A stretch of 64,000 nt of DNA, taken from assembly GCA_028710895.1 (NCBI GenBank), contig JAQTTH010000020.1, forward strand, positions 1 to 64,000, given 5' to 3'. The position numbers and the translations under genes are program-made. Every line of letters begins with the position of its first letter. Position 1 is the first letter of the stretch. Below the pieces are notes generated by a model, which had not been told where the DNA came from, did no database searches, and was given only the letters and a program-made list of their open reading frames with translations. The stretch is from Paludibacter sp. (GTDB lineage: Bacteria > Bacteroidota > Bacteroidia > Bacteroidales > Paludibacteraceae). Shown here in pieces: positions 1 through 7,430 of this stretch.

Positions 1-269
1 ATTTTCTCGTACTTTGCTAGAAAGTTGTTCATGGTATTTATATGATTGGTAGTCAGATAAATATACGGATTTTATCCGAAATGAACAACTTTTTTTATGC
101 TATTTCTCTAAATGCACTACGGGTTATATCAATAAAATCTTACTTTTGTCGGTGACAAACTTAGTTTCAATAACCAAAAAGAAATCGTCTTGATAATCCG
201 ATAAGGATATTTCGGGACGATTACTCATAGTGTGCCACCGCTGTTTGATTGCCTATTTATCAAACCCGT

Positions 270-596
270 TTAAAGATCTGCAGTAAACTTTTTACCCCAG
301 TTCTTCAATTCTGTTAGTACTCCTTCAAGTGCTTTTCCCTTTTCGGTAAGCGAGTATTCCACTTTTGGAGGAACTTCAGCATAAACAGTACGGATAATAA
401 TATCGTTCTGTTCCAGCATTTTCAGTTCTTTTACCAACATACGGGTGTTTATACCATCAATACTTCTTTCAAGTTCTTTAAATCTTTTTGTGCCACCCAT
501 TAAAACGTAAATAATGGTGAATGTCCATTTACCGCCAATCAGATCAATTGTTCGTGTAATAGGACATTGCGTTTTTTCAAAAATACTTTTACTCAT
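270..596 (-). CDS. HxlR-family winged-helix transcriptional regulator
   Basis: The 108-residue protein has the full HxlR (PF01638) layout. An N-terminal Cys11 is followed by the family signature GGKW at 21-24 and the RF-x-EL stretch near 38. The recognition helix around 49-63 has the family-typical I-N-x-R-x-L-x-x-x-L-K-x-L spacing, and the wing P-K-V-E-Y-S-L-T-E-K-G lies at 77-87. HxlR proteins are dimeric DNA-binding regulators that often sense electrophiles or redox stress, frequently through the N-terminal cysteine. It is transcribed divergently from the Old Yellow Enzyme gene, and the two -7 boxes are only about 12 bp apart, so it probably controls that gene and itself. The effector is unknown. 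Confidence 0.93.
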   Translation of the reverse strand: MSKSIFEKTQCPITRTIDLIGGKWTFTIIYVLMGGTKRFKELERSIDGINTRMLVKELKMLEQNDIIIRTVYAEVPPKVEYSLTEKGKALEGVLTELKNWGKKFTADL

Positions 597-659
597 AAAC
601 AGTTGATTTTAAACGATACTTTACAATTTGTTACTACTTCACATTTCGGTAACTACTTG

Positions 660-687
660 CAAAGGTATAACTAATACTTTATTTTTG
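660..687. promoter_or_regulatory. Divergent -7 boxes between HxlR and OYE genes
   Basis: A minus-strand box TACCTTTG (660-667) points to the HxlR gene and a plus-strand box TATTTTTG (680-687) points to the oxidoreductase gene. Both match the Bacteroidetes TAnnTTTG pattern. Their closeness means one bound regulator could affect both. No clear operator palindrome was identified by eye. Confidence 0.5.
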
Positions 688-726
688 CGAAATATAATTT
701 TAAACCGACTTAATAACTAAAAGAAA

Positions 727-1839
727 ATGAATAAATTATTTTCCGAAATCAAACTTAGAAACGCTTCGCAAACATTGAAAAATGCAATTGCAGTTGCTCC
801 AATGACAACCTCGCAAAGCAATCCCGACGGAACTGTGAGTGAAGCAGAAGCCGCCTGGCTCGAACGATTGGCAGCAGACGATTATGGTATGGTTATAACT
901 TGTGCCTCGGCCATTTCGAAACAGTCTATTGCTTTTCATAATCAATTGAGTGTGGGGGATGATAGTAAGCTCCCGGGTTTGACTCAGCTTGCCCAACGGC
1001 TGAAGGGTTATAAGGCCAAAACCATTATTCAACTTTGTCATGGAGGATCGCGAGCCACTCCCGAACTGACAGGTTCGCCGGCATACAGTGCGAGTAGTTA
1101 TTCCATGCCACAAATTCAGGACTTTGTTTCTCCTCTTGCACTTTCAATAGCCCAAATTAAAGACATAATAAACGATTTTGCAGCCGCTTGCGAACGGGTT
1201 GCCAAAGCCGGTTTCGATGGTATTGAGTTTCACGGCGCTAATGGTTATTTGTTTACTCAGTTTATCAGTACCATGACAAATTTACGGGATGATGAATATG
1301 GTGGAAATTTAGTCAATCGGGCCCGCTTTAGCCGGGAGGTGGTTCGGGCTTGTCGAAGCAGAGTTCCGGCCGACTTTATTCTGGGCTTTCGGATGAGTTT
1401 CGAAAGTATGGGTATGGAAACCGGACTGGATATGGATGAAAATATTCAAATATCCAATTGGCTGGCTGAAGACGGCATCGATTACCTGCATGTTTCGCAC
1501 TTACAATACGACTCACCCAGTATAAAATATCCCGACCAAATTGCTCTTCAATATATCAGCACGCGTATCGACAAAGATTTACCGTTGATATGCGCCGGCG
1601 GAATAACAACTTTTGAGGATGCTAATAAGGCATTGGAATATGGTGCCGACATAGTAGCCATAGGTCGTGCAGCCATTGGTAATGTAAACTTACCGGGTTA
1701 TTTTGCTCAGAACGAAGAGTTGCCTTTTACCATGCCTTATTCCGAAAACCATTTACGTGAGATAGGTATTGGCGAAGACTTTTTGAATTATTTCAGACTG
1801 CCTTTTATAAAGGCTAATTTAAAAATTATGAAAGAGTGA
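727..1839 (+). CDS. Old Yellow Enzyme family NADH:flavin oxidoreductase
   Basis: This 370-residue TIM-barrel flavoenzyme belongs to the OYE family (PF00724), which reduces activated alkenes such as enones, nitro compounds or other electrophiles with NAD(P)H through bound FMN. Visible motifs are the N-terminal V-A-P-M-T segment near 23, Q-L-C-H-G-G-S-R near 102, the active-site H-G-A-N-G-Y-L followed by Q-F-x-S and N-L-R-D-D-E-Y-G-G from about residue 169, and the phosphate-binding A-G-G-I-T plus A-I-G-R-A near 290-315. Length fits the single-domain YqjM/OYE type. It is followed four bases later by a DinB-like gene and lies divergent from an HxlR regulator, a common arrangement for electrophile-responsive reductases. 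The native substrate cannot be inferred. Confidence 0.93.
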   Translation: MNKLFSEIKLRNASQTLKNAIAVAPMTTSQSNPDGTVSEAEAAWLERLAADDYGMVITCASAISKQSIAFHNQLSVGDDSKLPGLTQLAQRLKGYKAKTIIQLCHGGSRATPELTGSPAYSASSYSMPQIQDFVSPLALSIAQIKDIINDFAAACERVAKAGFDGIEFHGANGYLFTQFISTMTNLRDDEYGGNLVNRARFSREVVRACRSRVPADFILGFRMSFESMGMETGLDMDENIQISNWLAEDGIDYLHVSHLQYDSPSIKYPDQIALQYISTRIDKDLPLICAGGITTFEDANKALEYGADIVAIGRAAIGNVNLPGYFAQNEELPFTMPYSENHLREIGIGEDFLNYFRLPFIKANLKIMKE

Positions 1840-1843
1840 AGCC

Positions 1844-2362
1844 ATGATAAACAAATCAGTTCAACCCATTAAAGCTCAACTGGAGTTGCAAAACAGTTTA
1901 TTTGAAAATGTTTTGCGAAATATATCGGAAGAGAATGCCAAATTCGGATTAGATGAACATGTCAGTTCGGTAAAGTGGCTGGCCGGACACATTGTGAATA
2001 CAAGAATGACTTTGACAAGTATCCTTTTGGGAGTAGGGCAGGACCCTGTTTATGCACAATTGTTTGACAAAGGAACTTCTCAAATAACGGGTCAGACTTA
2101 TCCAACAATTGATGAACTATTGGATAAATGGAAACTCATTTCAGTAGAACTATTCACAAGTATCGAGAGCCTGACGGAGGAAAAATTGTTTTCCCCGCCA
2201 CCTTTTCAAACATCCATACCGGATACTACCTTATTGGGGTTAATTGCTTTCTTAACCATTCACGAGGCTCATCACATTGGTCAGATTTCAGCCTTTCGGA
2301 AAATATCGGAAGCAAATGCAAACAAAGATCTGGTGTTTTATGATCGTGTAATTTGTAACTAA
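1844..2362 (+). CDS. DinB-superfamily putative metal-dependent hydrolase
   Basis: The 172-residue four-helix-bundle protein shows the DinB/YfiT metal-binding histidine pattern: His49 in W-L-A-G-H, and His140 and His144 in H-E-A-H-H-I-G-Q. Members bind a divalent metal and include thiol-dependent transferases and many proteins of unknown activity. The start lies four bases after the stop of the OYE gene, so the two are almost certainly co-transcribed, suggesting a joint role in handling reactive small molecules. That role is inferred from context only. A terminator follows at 2384-2427. Confidence 0.85.
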   Translation: MINKSVQPIKAQLELQNSLFENVLRNISEENAKFGLDEHVSSVKWLAGHIVNTRMTLTSILLGVGQDPVYAQLFDKGTSQITGQTYPTIDELLDKWKLISVELFTSIESLTEEKLFSPPPFQTSIPDTTLLGLIAFLTIHEAHHIGQISAFRKISEANANKDLVFYDRVICN

Positions 2363-2383
2363 TCCATGGAGTATTCAGGATAG

Positions 2384-2427
2384 ACAAAAAAAGAGAGAAT
2401 GCCGGGGAGCACATTCTCTTTTTTTGT
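2384..2427 (+). terminator. Terminator after OYE/DinB operon
   Basis: An A-rich arm ending in GAGAGAATG pairs with CATTCTCT followed by seven T. The flanking A and T tracts make it usable from both strands, so it may also serve the convergent minus-strand gene. Confidence 0.75.
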
Positions 2428-2447
2428 TTTGTATATGTTGATTGAAT

Positions 2448-2480
2448 AAAGATAGTCTCTCTTTGAGAGAGACTATCTTT
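2448..2480. repeat. REP-like palindrome, copy 1
   Basis: Near-perfect palindrome with arms AAAGATAGTCTCTC and GAGAGACTATCTTT around a short TTT-containing centre. It belongs to the family found at 3591, 5420, 5869, 6173, 7390 and 13752, centred on the RAYT gene. It lies just after the stop of the FN3-like gene and before the OYE operon terminator. Confidence 0.85.
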
Positions 2481-2489
2481 CAGATATAT

Positions 2490-3113
2490 TTATCGTGGAA
2501 TAAACACCATGGGTTCACTTGGTACTCCCCATCCATGCGTGTTGCCACCCGACACACGTATATAAATCTTTTGACCAGCCGTTAGATCGCGTATTTCGAG
2601 CCGATTCAGTCCACCAAAATCGATAACGGTTTTCCAACTTTCAGGATCATCAGAGGTGGTGCTTATTTCCACTTTGTAACGGTCTGCATCGGGCAATGCA
2701 TCCAAAAATATTTTGGCACTGCAGGCTACGCTTCCATCTTCAATCCGTTTAATCAACGCCTTGCCGGGAATACCATGTTCCACAGGGTCGTTGTTACAAT
2801 CGAAACCCGAAAGCAGGATAATAGCCATATCGCCGTTGGCTATTTTGTTTACGTAGATAATAAGTGATTTCAGCATACCGTACACAACTTCAGTCTGATC
2901 AACTATGGCCTGATTTTTCAGTTTACTGCCATCTTTGGCTTTAATGTTCGTGTCCAGTTTAGTTACTTCCGAACCAAAATCTTCCATAGTAGGGTCGGGG
3001 GTTGGGAAAGTTGATTTGGCGGCCAGTATACTTGTGTACACTCTACCTCCCAGATTATACACTTTCTGGGGATCTTTACTCTTTAAATGCAAAACAGCAA
3101 TGTTTGTTTTCAT
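2490..3113 (-). CDS. FN3-like domain protein, unknown function
   Basis: The chosen start at 3113 is preceded by an AAAGGA-like ribosome binding site; an upstream in-frame ATG would add 25 residues without one. The 207-residue product begins M-K-T-N-I-A and has no signal peptide. The first ~120 residues are helical (L-K-N-Q-A-I-V-D-Q... M-L-K-S-L-I-I-Y-V-N), and the last ~90 resemble a fibronectin type III fold, with K-V-E-I-S-T-T-S-D-D-P-E-S-W, the L-T-A-G-Q-K-I-Y-I-R-V edge and a G-W-G-x-P-S-E-P end. Similar two-part hypothetical proteins occur widely in Bacteroidetes. No function can be given. Confidence 0.75.
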   Translation of the reverse strand: MKTNIAVLHLKSKDPQKVYNLGGRVYTSILAAKSTFPTPDPTMEDFGSEVTKLDTNIKAKDGSKLKNQAIVDQTEVVYGMLKSLIIYVNKIANGDMAIILLSGFDCNNDPVEHGIPGKALIKRIEDGSVACSAKIFLDALPDADRYKVEISTTSDDPESWKTVIDFGGLNRLEIRDLTAGQKIYIRVSGGNTHGWGVPSEPMVFIPR

Positions 3114-3261
3114 ATCCTTTATTTTTTGAGGTTTAACGCTGCCAAAATTAAAGGGGATAATGATTTCCTGCAAATTTTTTCGAGCCAACTTAGTACAGTA
3201 TCATAACACTGAACTAAGTTGAGAAATATTGTACTTTTATTGCCAATACTTCACTCATTAT

Positions 3262-3576
3262 AAGGGTCAGAAATAAAATAGTTCCCTTCCTTTTCTTTTT
3301 TCGACGGGTAGAAAAAGAAATCTTACGGGAAACATTTTCAATCTTACGGGTCAGAAAAATAATATGACCCGTCAGATTCTTTTTTGGAAGTGAACTATTT
3401 CAAATCTTACGGATCAGAAAAATAATTTGACCCGTATAATTTCTTTTTATACGGGAACTATTTTCAATTTGACCCGTCAGAAAAATAATGTGACCCGTCA
3501 GATTTCTTTTTAGAAGGGAACTTTTTTGAATTATACGGGAAAGATTTCTTTTTGGAAGGGTACTTTTGTAGTGGAG
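3262..3576. repeat. Array of 21-bp-phased degenerate repeats, copy A
   Basis: A five-base core, ACGGG or its complement-like form ACCCG (with variants such as AAGGG), recurs exactly every 21 bp: 3262, 3283, 3304, 3325, 3346, 3367, 3388, 3409 and on to 3556, about 15 units. The A/T-rich spacers alternate between forms such as TCAGAAAAATAAT and GAACTATTTTCAAT. The same array type appears at 29056-29391 in the same orientation. Because 21 is a multiple of 3, short open frames exist here on the minus strand, but they are by-products of the repeat. Confidence 0.85.
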
Positions 3577-3590
3577 ACCCCACATTGCCA

Positions 3591-3622
3591 GAGATAGTCT
3601 CTCTCAAAGAGAGGCTATCTCT
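3591..3622. repeat. REP-like palindrome, copy 2
   Basis: GAGATAGTCTCTCT arm, CAAA centre, AGAGAGGCTATCTC arm: same family as copy 1, with one C-for-T change in the right arm. It lies directly beside the 21-bp array. The rest of the gap to 3880 shows AT-rich sequence and nothing I can assign. Confidence 0.85.
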
Positions 3623-3881
3623 AAAGAGAAAGAAAGGCTATCGTTTGTAACGAGTGATTGTTGGTTATTTGTTTTCAACAAAAAATGAATTCGCTACTTT
3701 CTTGTTTTTGCCGGTATTGCGTTTTAAACACTATACCATTTACCCCTTGTTGTAAACGAGGAGGAGGGGAAACTTATCCTGCACAGTAGTTACACAACAA
3801 AAGCCGGAACAAAAATGAAATAACCTCAAAACAAATAAGTTTTTTTAGAATACGCTATATCTCATTAACCTTATAATAGGC

Positions 3882-3889
3882 TATTTTTG
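3882..3889 (+). promoter_or_regulatory. -7 promoter box of DUF4337 gene
   Basis: TATTTTTG matches TAnnTTTG and sits 21 bases before the chosen ATG. This argues against the in-frame TTG at 3887, which lies inside the box. Confidence 0.5.
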
Positions 3890-3910
3890 CAAGAAGAAAA
3901 AACTAAAATT

Positions 3911-4444
3911 ATGGCAGACGAAAAAAAAGAACCCTGGTTAAATTACCTGGCCCTTACAACTATTATATTTGCTGTAGCCGCCACATTATCAACGTTTAAG
4001 GGTGGTGGTTATTCCACCCGTTCCGTGTTGAGTCAGGAACAAGCATCGAATAAATGGTCATACTTTCAGAGCAAAGGTATGAAGTTGTACCTTTACGAAA
4101 CGCAGCGCGACATGCTGGTATTAAATGTACAACAGATACCAAAATCGGAAAAAGCCGTTATTGAATCGTATCAGAAAAAGATTGATGAATATGAACAGTC
4201 GGTTAAACGGTACGAAAAAGAAAAGGCTGAAATCAAAAAAGATGCTGAAGCCTCTGAAGCGATTCGTGACGAAGCAAAGAAGCATTCAAATGAATTTGGA
4301 ATGGCAGTAATATTCCTGCAAATATCTATTTTAATATCGTCCATTGCTGCATTAATCAAAAGGAGATATCTTTGGATAATAGGCATGGGAGTGGGAGTGG
4401 TTGGATTAATTTATTTCATGAACGGATTCCTGTTGTTGTTCTAA
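3911..4444 (+). CDS. DUF4337-like membrane protein with central coiled coil
   Basis: The 177-residue protein starts M-A-D-E-K-K-E-P-W. The first membrane segment is near residues 12-28, a long charged coiled coil rich in K and E runs from about 75 to 120, and two more membrane segments occupy roughly 128-147 and 152-175. This architecture matches DUF4337 (PF14235), small inner-membrane proteins of unknown function. The ATG at 3911 was preferred over an upstream TTG that overlaps a promoter box. It is monocistronic, with its own promoter and a strong terminator at 4472-4509. No role can be proposed. Confidence 0.82.
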   Translation: MADEKKEPWLNYLALTTIIFAVAATLSTFKGGGYSTRSVLSQEQASNKWSYFQSKGMKLYLYETQRDMLVLNVQQIPKSEKAVIESYQKKIDEYEQSVKRYEKEKAEIKKDAEASEAIRDEAKKHSNEFGMAVIFLQISILISSIAALIKRRYLWIIGMGVGVVGLIYFMNGFLLLF

Positions 4445-4471
4445 TCGCATTTTTTTCAATCAAAGAAAAAT

Positions 4472-4509
4472 GAAAGACCGATGTGAGAAATCACGTCGGT
4501 CTTTTTTTC
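4472..4509 (+). terminator. Terminator after DUF4337 gene
   Basis: Stem AAAGACCGA-TGTGA pairs with TCACG-TCGGTCTTT and is followed by a run of T. Confidence 0.85.
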
Positions 4510-4574
4510 TAAGCACACGATTGAGTCCCAAAGAGTGCTTTACTTAGATAGTGTTTAATAACTGTTGGTGATGC

Positions 4575-5339
4575 CTAATTCCATATTCCGTTCATTTCGG
4601 TTAGTATAACGGGTTTTCCATCGGTAACAATGATGGTATGTTCATGTTGAGCCATAAACCCACCTTTATTCCCAATCATTGTCCAACCATCACCTAACGT
4701 TTCAGCATAGGTGGAGGTGGTTGAAATGAAGGTTTCGATAGCAACAACCGAGTTCTTTCTGAATCGTTCTGTATTGTATTTATCCCGAAAATTCGGGATT
4801 TCATCCGGTGCTTCATGGAGTTTTCGTCCAACACCATGTCCTGTCAGATTTTTGATTACTTTATAGCCTCGTTTTTTTGCTTCAGTTTCAATCAAATGTC
4901 CTATATCCGAAATACGTACGCCACCTTTTATGTTGTAAATAGCTTTATATAAAATGTCTTTTGACGCTTCAACGAGATTTTGATACTGATATTTATCACT
5001 CCCTAATACAAATGATCCACCATTATCGGAATAGAAACCATTTAACTCAGCAGAAACATCTATATTTATCAAATCTCCTTCCTGCAATATTGTAATGTCA
5101 GACGGGATACCATGACAAAACTCATTGTTGACACTTATGCATGTCCAGCCCGGGAAGCCGTAACTTACATAGGGTGCTGATTTTGCGCCCATTTCCAACA
5201 ACAGTTTTCCACCAAAATCGTCCAGCTCTTTGGTTGTCATGCCCGGTTGTGCATAGTTTCTCATTTCTTTGAGGGTATAAGCAACCGCTTCGCTTGCTTT
5301 TTTTATTCCAATTAATTCTTCTTCTTTTGTAATCGACAT
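4575..5339 (-). CDS. map: Type I methionine aminopeptidase
   Basis: This 254-residue protein is a complete pita-bread-fold aminopeptidase that removes the initiator methionine from nascent proteins. All five metal ligands are visible: Asp94, Asp105, His168 in T-G-H-G-V-G, Glu202 and Glu233 in Q-H-E-H-T. The conserved substrate His76 is present in F-C-H-G-I-P. The usual bacterial map lies with ribosomal protein and secY genes; here it stands alone between accessory genes and repeats, so it may be a second copy. Whether the genome has another cannot be seen from this window. Confidence 0.95.
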   Translation of the reverse strand: MSITKEEELIGIKKASEAVAYTLKEMRNYAQPGMTTKELDDFGGKLLLEMGAKSAPYVSYGFPGWTCISVNNEFCHGIPSDITILQEGDLINIDVSAELNGFYSDNGGSFVLGSDKYQYQNLVEASKDILYKAIYNIKGGVRISDIGHLIETEAKKRGYKVIKNLTGHGVGRKLHEAPDEIPNFRDKYNTERFRKNSVVAIETFISTTSTYAETLGDGWTMIGNKGGFMAQHEHTIIVTDGKPVILTEMNGIWN

Positions 5340-5419
5340 GTTGAATCTATTTTTTATTTATGTCTTTTAAAACAGCTTCCTTTCCTGGAAAGTTCATTGG
5401 TTCTGCTGCTTCTTGTGCT

Positions 5420-5452
5420 AGATATAGTCTCTCTTTAAGAGAGGCTATATCT
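5420..5452. repeat. REP-like palindrome, copy 3, at 3' side of RAYT
   Basis: AGATATAGTCTCTCTT arm pairs with AAGAGAGGCTATATCT, a compensated variant in which both feet read ATAT rather than AT. The matching change in both arms suggests the hairpin is under selection or arose by palindrome copying. It lies about 20 bp beyond the RAYT stop codon. Confidence 0.85.
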
Positions 5453-5471
5453 TGGGAAAAATAATCTAATT

Positions 5472-6119
5472 TTAAATTAACCCAAACTCTTTTGCTTTGT
5501 TTTTGTCAATAAGCTTCCCAACTCTTAATCCAACATAATCACGGTATGAAGAATATACATAGTCTTCGGCTTTATCTACAATATTGGCTTTGACAGGATT
5601 ATTGTGAATATAGTTCAAACACACTATAGGATACTCTTTTTCCGGAATCAGCACATTTATTTGTGTACCGGAAGCTGTGTTGAAATATGAAGGTGTAATT
5701 CCTTCAGTCTTTGTTACACACTCGGCTTTTGTATGCGCTTTAAATAATGAACCTGTTCTTTTTTCCTGTTTGTTGATAGCCTGAGTATATGAACGAATAA
5801 GAAAACCTATTGAATCATTGAAAGTGCGGAGTTTTTCATTACAGATAGCCTCTTCTTTATCTTCTTTACAGATAGCCTCTCTTTGAGAGAGACTATCTGT
5901 TTTTGCACTATCGGATATATTAATTTCAAGTGTATGTACATATACCATAATATGAAAATGATTAGGCATTAAACACCAGGCAATTATATCAGCATAGGGG
6001 ATGATATATTCACGCATTTTTCGTAGGAACAAAAGATAATTTTCATCCTTGAAAAAAATCTTTTGACGATTATTTCCCTGATTGTAAATGTGGTATATAT
6101 GACCTGTTTCAAATATCAT
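5472..6119 (-). CDS. REP-associated tyrosine transposase (RAYT, Y1/HUH family)
   Basis: The 215-residue product carries the IS200-like Y1 transposase signatures of RAYT proteins. These are an N-terminal G-H-I-Y-H-I-Y-N-Q-G, the HUH pair in M-P-N-H-F-H-I-M (His54 and His56), a candidate catalytic tyrosine in S-Y-T-Q-A-I-N-K (about Tyr112), Y-I-H-N-N-P-V-K-A near 171-179 and a Y-x-Y-S-S-Y-R-D-Y end. RAYTs nick single-stranded palindromic REP sequences. I start at the ATG at 6119; the longer frame would translate a neighbouring palindrome. Palindromes of one family lie on both sides, and one is inside the gene (5869-5900), encoding residues about 75-84. An otherwise intact HUH core suggests activity is possible. 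Confidence 0.88.
   Translation of the reverse strand: MIFETGHIYHIYNQGNNRQKIFFKDENYLLFLRKMREYIIPYADIIAWCLMPNHFHIMVYVHTLEINISDSAKTDSLSQREAICKEDKEEAICNEKLRTFNDSIGFLIRSYTQAINKQEKRTGSLFKAHTKAECVTKTEGITPSYFNTASGTQINVLIPEKEYPIVCLNYIHNNPVKANIVDKAEDYVYSSYRDYVGLRVGKLIDKNKAKEFGLI
5842..5900. repeat. REP-like palindrome, copy 4, inside the RAYT coding region
   Basis: A full palindrome (5869-5900, arms CAGATAGCCTCTCTTT and GAGAGAGACTATCTG) is preceded by a partial second copy (from 5842, AGATAGCCTCTTCTTTATCT). Both are translated in frame, giving a repeated E-A-I-C tetrapeptide between the HUH motif and the tyrosine helix. Confidence 0.85.
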
Positions 6120-6172
6120 ATGTTCTTGTTGTTTTAAGTTATTGGCTAAAAAAAGAGAGATAGTCCGAAAAA

Positions 6173-6204
6173 GAGATAGTCTCTCTTTAAGAGAGGCTAT
6201 CTCT
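6173..6204. repeat. REP-like palindrome, copy 5, at 5' side of RAYT
   Basis: AGAGATAGTCTCTCTT arm pairs with AAGAGAGGCTATCTCT. A broken half-copy (GAGAGATAGTCCG) lies at 6155-6167. It sits about 54 bp upstream of the chosen RAYT start, so the gene is bracketed by palindromes. Confidence 0.85.
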
Positions 6205-6217
6205 GCGAAATCCTTAC

Positions 6218-6270
6218 TGCCGCACAATTGTATCGTGTGGCTTATTATCTTCTTTTAATACCGGGATTGC
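6218..6270. repeat. CGATACAAT-type dispersed repeat, copy 1
   Basis: CTGCCGCACAATTGTATCGTG followed after a short AT-rich loop by a degenerate second arm (ATTGCGCGGAGC). Related segments occur near 7226, 23294, 25671-25751, 26139 and 26948, always between minus-strand genes. Confidence 0.55.
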
Positions 6271-6300
6271 GCGGAGCTGTGAGCATTCAAACTCAAGGCT

Positions 6301-6663
6301 TTATTTCAAATTGAGCGTATTAATTATAATAGCTCCGTTGGTTTCTTTTCGTCCATATATAATTGAACTACCACTCTTGTCGACATAGGCAACATCTGCA
6401 ATATCGTTTTTTCTAATTGGTAATACAATGGTGTCTTTGTTTTTGTCGTAATCAAAAACAATTCCATCAATTGCAATTATTGGCGAATTTATGATAGTGC
6501 CTCTTTGGTAAGCAACTGTAACCGAATCAATCAACTGAAATTTTGAAATGTCACTGTCACTTAGCAGAAATACATGTTGTTTAGCTTTATCTGCTGCTAT
6601 CTGATATTTTGTAGTGAAACTTACCAGTGTGCAGATAAGAATGATAAAAAGTGTTTTTTTCAT
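6301..6663 (-). CDS. Small secreted protein with TonB-receptor plug-like end
   Basis: The 120-residue protein has an N-terminal hydrophobic signal segment (residues 4-17) and no lipobox. Its C-terminal part, about residues 94-117 (V-D-K-S-G-S-S-I-I-Y-G-R-K-E-T-N-G-A-I-I-I-N), resembles the last strand of a TonB-dependent receptor plug domain, where the motif S-I-Y-G-x-x-x-x-N-G-V-I-x-I-T-T is typical. Free-standing plug-like proteins occur in Bacteroidetes but their role is not established. Its neighbour downstream is the RAYT element. It is probably exported to the periplasm; function unknown. Confidence 0.7.
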   Translation of the reverse strand: MKKTLFIILICTLVSFTTKYQIAADKAKQHVFLLSDSDISKFQLIDSVTVAYQRGTIINSPIIAIDGIVFDYDKNKDTIVLPIRKNDIADVAYVDKSGSSIIYGRKETNGAIIINTLNLK

Positions 6664-6737
6664 ATTCTAATAAAATGATTGTTTTTGAATTTTTGTATTG
6701 GCATCAATTACAAATCTCAGCTAGCAGGTACAATCAA

Positions 6738-7163
6738 TCATTGTTCTAATGTCTTGAATGTTACTTCACTGTAAGGACAACCAAAAGCAGTGATTTGTCC
6801 AGATGGTTTTTTATTGGTAGGATTAAACCTTGCCATAGGTTGAATATAATATGTGGTATTTGGTTTTAAATCCTTTATAGTCATTTCTACTGTACCTTCT
6901 GCCTTATCGAAGTTAATCTCTTTGTATAAACTGTCATCCACTATTACATATGTTCTGCCAATATAAATAAACAAACCTGATATTTTCTCGGTTCCATATT
7001 TGTGTATTGTGAGAGTTGCTTCTACGGTAGCTGAAGTAGCTGTAATATTCTTAATCGAATCGACATAAAAATCAAAATCAATGTAGGTTTCCTTTGGTTC
7101 GTTATTACAACTGCTTAAAACGAAAACCGCTAATAGAATGCTTAGTATGAATCGTTGTTTCAT
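6738..7163 (-). CDS. Lipoprotein with single FN3-like domain
   Basis: The 141-residue protein has a signal peptide ending in a lipobox (L-S-S-C, Cys19), followed by one beta-sandwich resembling fibronectin type III. It shows I-T-A-T-S-A-T-V-E-A-T-L at the front and L-K-P-N-T-T-Y-Y-I-Q-P-M-A-R near residues 104-117, the classic FN3 tyrosine corner. It is probably anchored in the outer membrane. It lies 74 bp upstream of the plug-like small secreted gene on the same strand, so the two could share a transcript. No ligand or partner can be inferred. Confidence 0.75.
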   Translation of the reverse strand: MKQRFILSILLAVFVLSSCNNEPKETYIDFDFYVDSIKNITATSATVEATLTIHKYGTEKISGLFIYIGRTYVIVDDSLYKEINFDKAEGTVEMTIKDLKPNTTYYIQPMARFNPTNKKPSGQITAFGCPYSEVTFKTLEQ

Positions 7164-7225
7164 ATAGTATATTGATTATTTGATTGTAGCATATGGCTTA
7201 ATTATTTTCTCTTAATACTGTGTAC

Positions 7226-7270
7226 CAGGCGATACAATCGCGCGATAGCTACGCACGACGTGTGTTAGCT
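7226..7270. repeat. CGATACAAT-type dispersed repeat, degenerate copy
   Basis: CCAGGCGATACAATCGCGCGATAG matches the core seen at 25721 and 26139, but the second arm (GCACGACGTGTG) is degenerate. Confidence 0.4.
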
Positions 7271-7389
7271 GTTTTATATCCAGTAATTTTATTGCAGAGA
7301 AGTATATATTATTTTATGCTCCAAAGGTAAAAAACATATTTAACATCATAGCTATTTTTCATAAAAATTTTCAAAATCTATTCACTTTC

Positions 7390-7423
7390 AGAGATAGTCT
7401 CTCTTGGAGATAGTCTCTCTCTA
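7390..7423. repeat. REP-like element, copy 6, rearranged to a direct repeat
   Basis: AGAGATAGTCTCTCT followed by GGAGATAGTCTCTCTC. Here the left arm is repeated directly instead of inverted, so no hairpin forms. It lies just after the AraC gene stop codon. Confidence 0.75.
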
Positions 7424-7430
7424 CGAAAAC

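Noticed and set aside
2490-3188. Longer form of the FN3-like protein starting at 3188
   Set aside because: No ribosome binding site at the upstream ATG; the ATG at 3113 has one and begins a well-formed N-terminus.
3262-3576. CRISPR array
   Set aside because: Units are 21 bp with no unique spacers of constant length, repeats are degenerate and no cas genes are present in the window.
3400-3585. 61-residue open frame across array A
   Set aside because: Same reason as for array B: a by-product of the 21-bp period.
6120-6227. 36-residue N-terminal extension of the RAYT
   Set aside because: It would translate a neighbouring palindrome, and RAYT homology begins at the inner ATG (G-H-I-Y-H-I-Y-N).
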